Assembly: GCA_003554115.1 (NCBI GenBank)
Contig: PWFE01000047.1
Location: forward strand, 1-7,398
Direction: 5' to 3'
From: Haloferacaceae archaeon
GTDB taxonomy: Archaea > Halobacteriota > Halobacteria > Halobacteriales > Haloferacaceae
Length of the DNA: 7,398 nucleotides
Both the position numbers and the translations under genes were made by a program. The notes beneath the pieces are model-generated. The model saw nothing but the letters and a program-made list of their open reading frames with translations, made no database searches and was not told where the DNA came from. Shown here in pieces: positions 5,306-7,398 of the stretch (position 1 is the first letter of the stretch; each line of letters starts with the position of its first letter).

Positions 5306-5728
5306 CTATATGTCATCGAGTGTTGTCTTTGTACTCCGACCGACGAACTCATCGAAGTCGACACCGTCGGCGAGCGCGGTCTCTTTTTTAACGCGGTAGT
5401 TACCGCCGTCGGTTACATGCAGGTCGCCGGGATGGAAAAAGTACCACGCCTCGCGGTCAAACCGAACCGCAATACGGGCTTTTGCGCCGAAGTTTTGGGC
5501 GAAATAGATGAGGGCTTCGACCTCTTCGCCGGAGAGATAGATCGGCCGACCGCTGGATGATTTGGCTTCGATGGCATAAAATCGCTCGCCGTCGCCGGCC
5601 AGCACGTCAGGCAACTCGCGGTCGGTTGCACTCCCGCTGGCTGGTGCACGCATAACAGCAAAGCCTGCCTCGTCGAGACGGTTGACGAGTTCGCGCTCGC
5701 GACGGTCGCCCTTACGGTTTGCCGACAT
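5306..5728 (-). CDS. hjc: Holliday junction resolvase Hjc
   Basis: Hjc is the archaeal dimeric endonuclease that resolves four-way DNA junctions in recombination and fork repair. The 140-residue product has the full PD-(D/E)XK active site: E11 in [11 protein letters not shown]41 in ELPDVLAG, and E54 and K56 in YAIEAKSS. The surrounding [19 protein letters not shown] is typical of haloarchaeal Hjc. The start at 5728 ([13 protein letters not shown]) is preferred to an ATG four codons upstream (5740) because GGAGG lies five bases before it and the resulting N-terminus matches the family. The C-terminus runs past the nuclease core into an acidic tail ending KTTLDDI, which loosely resembles a PCNA-interacting peptide. 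A TATA-like box at 5784-5791 predicts a ~32-nt leader, so this is one of the few genes here with a Shine-Dalgarno. Identification is secure. Confidence 0.96.
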   Translation of the reverse strand: MSANRKGDRRERELVNRLDEAGFAVMRAPASGSATDRELPDVLAGDGERFYAIEAKSSSGRPIYLSGEEVEALIYFAQNFGAKARIAVRFDREAWYFFHPGDLHVTDGGNYRVKKETALADGVDFDEFVGRSTKTTLDDI

Positions 5729-5733
5729 GTCGA

Positions 5734-5738
5734 CCTCC
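5734..5738 (-). promoter_or_regulatory. Shine-Dalgarno sequence of hjc
   Basis: GGAGG on the minus strand ends five bases before the ATG at 5728. It overlaps the first codons of the alternative start at 5740 and so argues for the shorter form. Confidence 0.6.
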
Positions 5739-5744
5739 ATAGAC

Positions 5745-5767
5745 GCTACGTACGGTAGTCATACTGG
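5745..5767. repeat. Copy 1 of motif GCTACG-N3-GGTAG-N4-ACTGG (hjc leader)
   Basis: On the plus strand the sequence is GCTACG, three bases, GGTAG, four bases, ACTGG. The same blocks recur at 7372-7392 upstream of ahcY with the last gap two bases shorter. Here it falls between the hjc TATA-like box and the Shine-Dalgarno. It also contains a CTAC/GTAG dyad (5746-5758). Confidence 0.4.
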
Positions 5768-5783
5768 TGGTTAGACAGTGGCT

Positions 5784-5791
5784 AGTAAAAG
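5784..5791 (-). promoter_or_regulatory. TATA-like box of hjc
   Basis: The minus strand reads CTTTTACT. Transcription would start near 5760, giving a leader of about 32 nt that holds the Shine-Dalgarno. Confidence 0.5.
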
Positions 5792-5804
5792 TGCTCGGAG
5801 TCGG

Positions 5805-5993
5805 TTACTTTGCGCGCTCGGCCAGGTCTTCTGCGGCGTTCTCCTCTGCCAAGAGGTGCGATCCGTAGAAAATCAGTGCAATCGAGATCACCAAGAGTAG
5901 ATCGCCCGACCAGTGGCCCTGAACGAGACTAACGTAGACCCCAAGCAGCACGAGCAGCACCGAGAGTCCGAGATACGCCCATCCGGTTTTCAT
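5805..5993 (-). CDS. Small two-helix membrane protein, 62 residues
   Basis: The product is almost entirely membrane: helix 1 at about residues 5-25 (WAYLGLSVLLVLLGVYVSLV), a short QGHWSGD turn, helix 2 at about 30-49 (DLLLVISIALIFYGSHLL), then a charged, probably helical tail (AEENAAEDLAERAK). It lies 43 nt downstream of ahcY on the same strand, but a good TATA-like box (CATTTAAGA on the minus strand, 6016-6024) sits 27-28 nt before its ATG, so it is likely transcribed separately and leaderless. The short start MKTGWAYLGLS fits this promoter. I do not recognise the family, and neither ahcY nor hjc gives a functional clue. Real gene likely, function unknown. Confidence 0.75.
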   Translation of the reverse strand: MKTGWAYLGLSVLLVLLGVYVSLVQGHWSGDLLLVISIALIFYGSHLLAEENAAEDLAERAK

Positions 5994-6015
5994 ACTCGGT
6001 TCTTTCGGCCAGCCG

Positions 6016-6024
6016 TCTTAAATG
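6016..6024 (-). promoter_or_regulatory. TATA-like box of the 62-residue membrane-protein gene
   Basis: CATTTAAGA on the minus strand has its core ATTTAA centred 27-28 nt before the ATG at 5993. It is one of the best TATA matches in the window and lies just after the ahcY stop. Confidence 0.65.
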
Positions 6025-6036
6025 ATCGGGGTTGGG

Positions 6037-7326
6037 CTATGTGCCGTGGTCCCAACTGCCGAGATACTCTTGTTGGGTTTCAGTCAGCGAGTCGTGGTCG
6101 ACGCCTTCGGATTCGAGTTTGATCTCGGCGATTTCGCGGTCCAGCTCGTCGGGAACGTTGTGGACACCCGGTTCGTACGCCTCGCCGTTGTCGGCCAGCT
6201 CCCGGACACAGACGGCCTGGACGCCGAAGCTCTGGTCCATTACTTCGACCGGGTGGCCGAGCGCGATCGGCGCGGCGAGGTTGACCAACCGACCCTCCGC
6301 GAGTACGTTGAGCCGGCGGCCGTCTTCGAGTTCGTAGGCCTCGACGCCGTCGCGGGCCTCGTAGATGTCGACCGCTCGCTCTTCGAGTGCGACGAGGTCG
6401 ATCTCGATGTCGAAATGCCCCGCGTTCGCCAGCAGGACGCCGTCTTTCATCTCGTCGAAATGCTCGTCGACCACGACATCGCGGTTGCCAGTCGTCGTCA
6501 GAATGAGGTCGGCCTCGGCGGCGGCTTCTTCCATTGGTTTGACCTCGTAGCCCTCCATGTGGGCTTCGAGTGCTTTCCGGGGGTCGACCTCGGTGACCAC
6601 AACGTTGGCGTTCTGGCCGGCGGCCTTCTTTGCGACGCCTTTGCCGCAGTAGCCGAAGCCGGCGACAACGACGGTTTTGCCCGCAAACGAGAGGTTGGTC
6701 GTCATCGCAATCGTCGCCAGCGAGGATTCGCCCGTGCCGTGGACGTTGTCGAACAGCGTCTTCATTGGTGTGTCGTTGACCGCAAACACGGGGTATTCCA
6801 GGGCGTCGTCGCGTTCCATCGCCCGGATTCGGTGGACGCCGGTTGTCGTCTCCTCGCAGCCACCAACGATGGAATCGATGAGTTCGGGGTACTCCTCGTG
6901 GATTCGGAAAATCATATCGCAGCCGTCGTCGACCGTGATCGTCGGCTCGTGGTCGATGACGGCGTCGATGGCGTCGTAGTACTCTTCATCGTCGACGCCC
7001 CGAACCGCATAGGAGGTGATGTTGTCGTGGGCATCGAGTGCCGCGCTCACATCGTCGTGGGTCGACAGTGGGTTGCAGCCAGTGATAGCGACTTCTGCGC
7101 CGCCGAGTGCGAGCAGTTCGACGAGGTTGGCGGTTTTGGCTTCGACGTGCATCGCCATTCCAACCGTCTCGCCGTCGAGTGGTTTGTCTGCTTCGAACTC
7201 TTGGCGGAGTGCCTGTAGAATGGGCATATGCTGGAGTGCCCACTCCATTTTGCGTCGACCCTCGCTTTGGGCAGCCTCGACATCCGCAAGGTGTGCAGAG
7301 ACTGGTGGATATGCTGATTCGCTCAT
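6037..7326 (-). CDS. ahcY: S-adenosylhomocysteine hydrolase (adenosylhomocysteinase)
   Basis: This cytosolic NAD-dependent enzyme splits S-adenosylhomocysteine into adenosine and homocysteine, removing the inhibitory product of methyltransferases. The 429-residue protein has the family landmarks in order: substrate-site MHVEAKT (residues 59-65), DDGCD (133-137), EETTTGVHR (158-166), the catalytic stretch [12 protein letters not shown] (183-194, with K189 and D193), NAD-binding GFGYCGKG (223-230), and [10 protein letters not shown] (301-310, H304). It ends YLGSWDHGT and lacks the C-terminal extension with its KPDHYRY-type ending that reaches the cofactor of the neighbouring subunit in animal enzymes. 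The motif H60-x-E62-x-K64 replaces the H-x-T-x-E of the human type, marking the archaeal/Thermotoga branch. The ATG at 7326 has GTTTTC 26-27 nt upstream, so it is probably leaderless. The family is certain; the preferred substrate (adenosyl or inosyl form) is less so. Confidence 0.96.
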   Translation of the reverse strand: MSESAYPPVSAHLADVEAAQSEGRRKMEWALQHMPILQALRQEFEADKPLDGETVGMAMHVEAKTANLVELLALGGAEVAITGCNPLSTHDDVSAALDAHDNITSYAVRGVDDEEYYDAIDAVIDHEPTITVDDGCDMIFRIHEEYPELIDSIVGGCEETTTGVHRIRAMERDDALEYPVFAVNDTPMKTLFDNVHGTGESSLATIAMTTNLSFAGKTVVVAGFGYCGKGVAKKAAGQNANVVVTEVDPRKALEAHMEGYEVKPMEEAAAEADLILTTTGNRDVVVDEHFDEMKDGVLLANAGHFDIEIDLVALEERAVDIYEARDGVEAYELEDGRRLNVLAEGRLVNLAAPIALGHPVEVMDQSFGVQAVCVRELADNGEAYEPGVHNVPDELDREIAEIKLESEGVDHDSLTETQQEYLGSWDHGT

Positions 7327-7349
7327 ACTGGATACTCACAGCAAGCGGT

Positions 7350-7355
7350 GAAAAC
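7350..7355 (-). promoter_or_regulatory. TATA-like box of ahcY
   Basis: GTTTTC on the minus strand is centred 26-27 nt before the ATG at 7326, the usual leaderless spacing in this window. Confidence 0.5.
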
Positions 7356-7371
7356 GGTACCGAACTCCCAA

Positions 7372-7396
7372 GCTACGCAAGGTAGCCACTGGCTAC
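7372..7396. repeat. Copy 2 of motif GCTACG-N3-GGTAG-N2-ACTGG, with overlapping dyads
   Basis: GCTACG, three bases, GGTAG, two bases, ACTGG (7372-7392) repeats the blocks found before hjc. It also forms two alternative dyads: GCTAC (7372-7376) with GTAGC (7382-7386), and GTAGCC (7382-7387) with GGCTAC (7391-7396) around ACT. The element lies immediately upstream of the ahcY TATA-like box, where an activator or repressor could bind. The window ends two bases later, so it may instead belong to the end of an unseen gene. Confidence 0.4.
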
Positions 7397-7398
7397 TA

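Noticed and set aside
6022..7218. 398-codon plus-strand open frame over ahcY
   Set aside because: It is antisense to a certain S-adenosylhomocysteine hydrolase; its valine/aspartate-rich translation is the mirror of the sense codons.
1..7398. tRNA, rRNA, CRISPR arrays, insertion sequences, toxin-antitoxin or defence operons
   Set aside because: I looked for cloverleaf-like segments, regularly spaced repeats, transposase motifs and terminal inverted repeats and saw none; gene content is core haloarchaeal.

Overview
This window is chromosomal DNA from a haloarchaeon (class Halobacteria). The evidence is the very acidic, lysine-poor proteins, frequent GTC/GAC/CTC-rich codons, moderately high G+C, a Tat-type lipoprotein signal, archaeal replication proteins (PCNA, PriL, Hjc), and TATA-like boxes about 26-30 nt upstream of most start codons, which is the signature of leaderless haloarchaeal transcripts. 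I do not assign a genus.

Layout. The plus strand opens with the C-terminal ~380 residues of an alpha-D-phosphohexomutase (1-1142). It is followed by the sliding clamp gene pcn (1217-1960), then a two-gene unit of a short PRC-barrel protein (2057-2302) and a DUF1328-type small membrane protein (2304-2501). A minus-strand gene (3106-2510) encodes a zinc-knuckle protein whose C-terminal half resembles a primase C-terminal helical domain. It is transcribed divergently from priL (3234-4340), the iron-sulfur large subunit of DNA primase. The rest lies on the minus strand, read right to left: ahcY (7326-6037, S-adenosylhomocysteine hydrolase), a 62-residue two-helix membrane protein (5993-5805), hjc (5728-5306, Holliday junction resolvase), a Tat lipoprotein (5238-4807) and an 84-residue two-helix membrane protein (4607-4353). 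The last of these converges with priL across a hairpin.

How the genes relate. pcn, priL and hjc form a loose replication/recombination neighbourhood: clamp, primer synthesis and junction resolution. The zinc-knuckle protein sits between pcn and priL and shares the priL upstream region, which makes it the best candidate for a poorly described replication-associated protein. The mutase (sugar-phosphate metabolism) and ahcY (methylation cycle) look like housekeeping neighbours. The remaining genes are small envelope proteins of unknown role.

Unexplained structure. There is a long imperfect hairpin at 4670-4727. A nested dyad at 5263-5301 overlaps the lipoprotein promoter. A motif of the form GCTACG-N3-GGTAG...ACTGG occurs upstream of both hjc and ahcY. 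Short direct repeats lie between the divergent zinc-protein and priL genes. I see no tRNA, rRNA, CRISPR array, insertion sequence or obvious defence system; most of the window is ordinary core genome.
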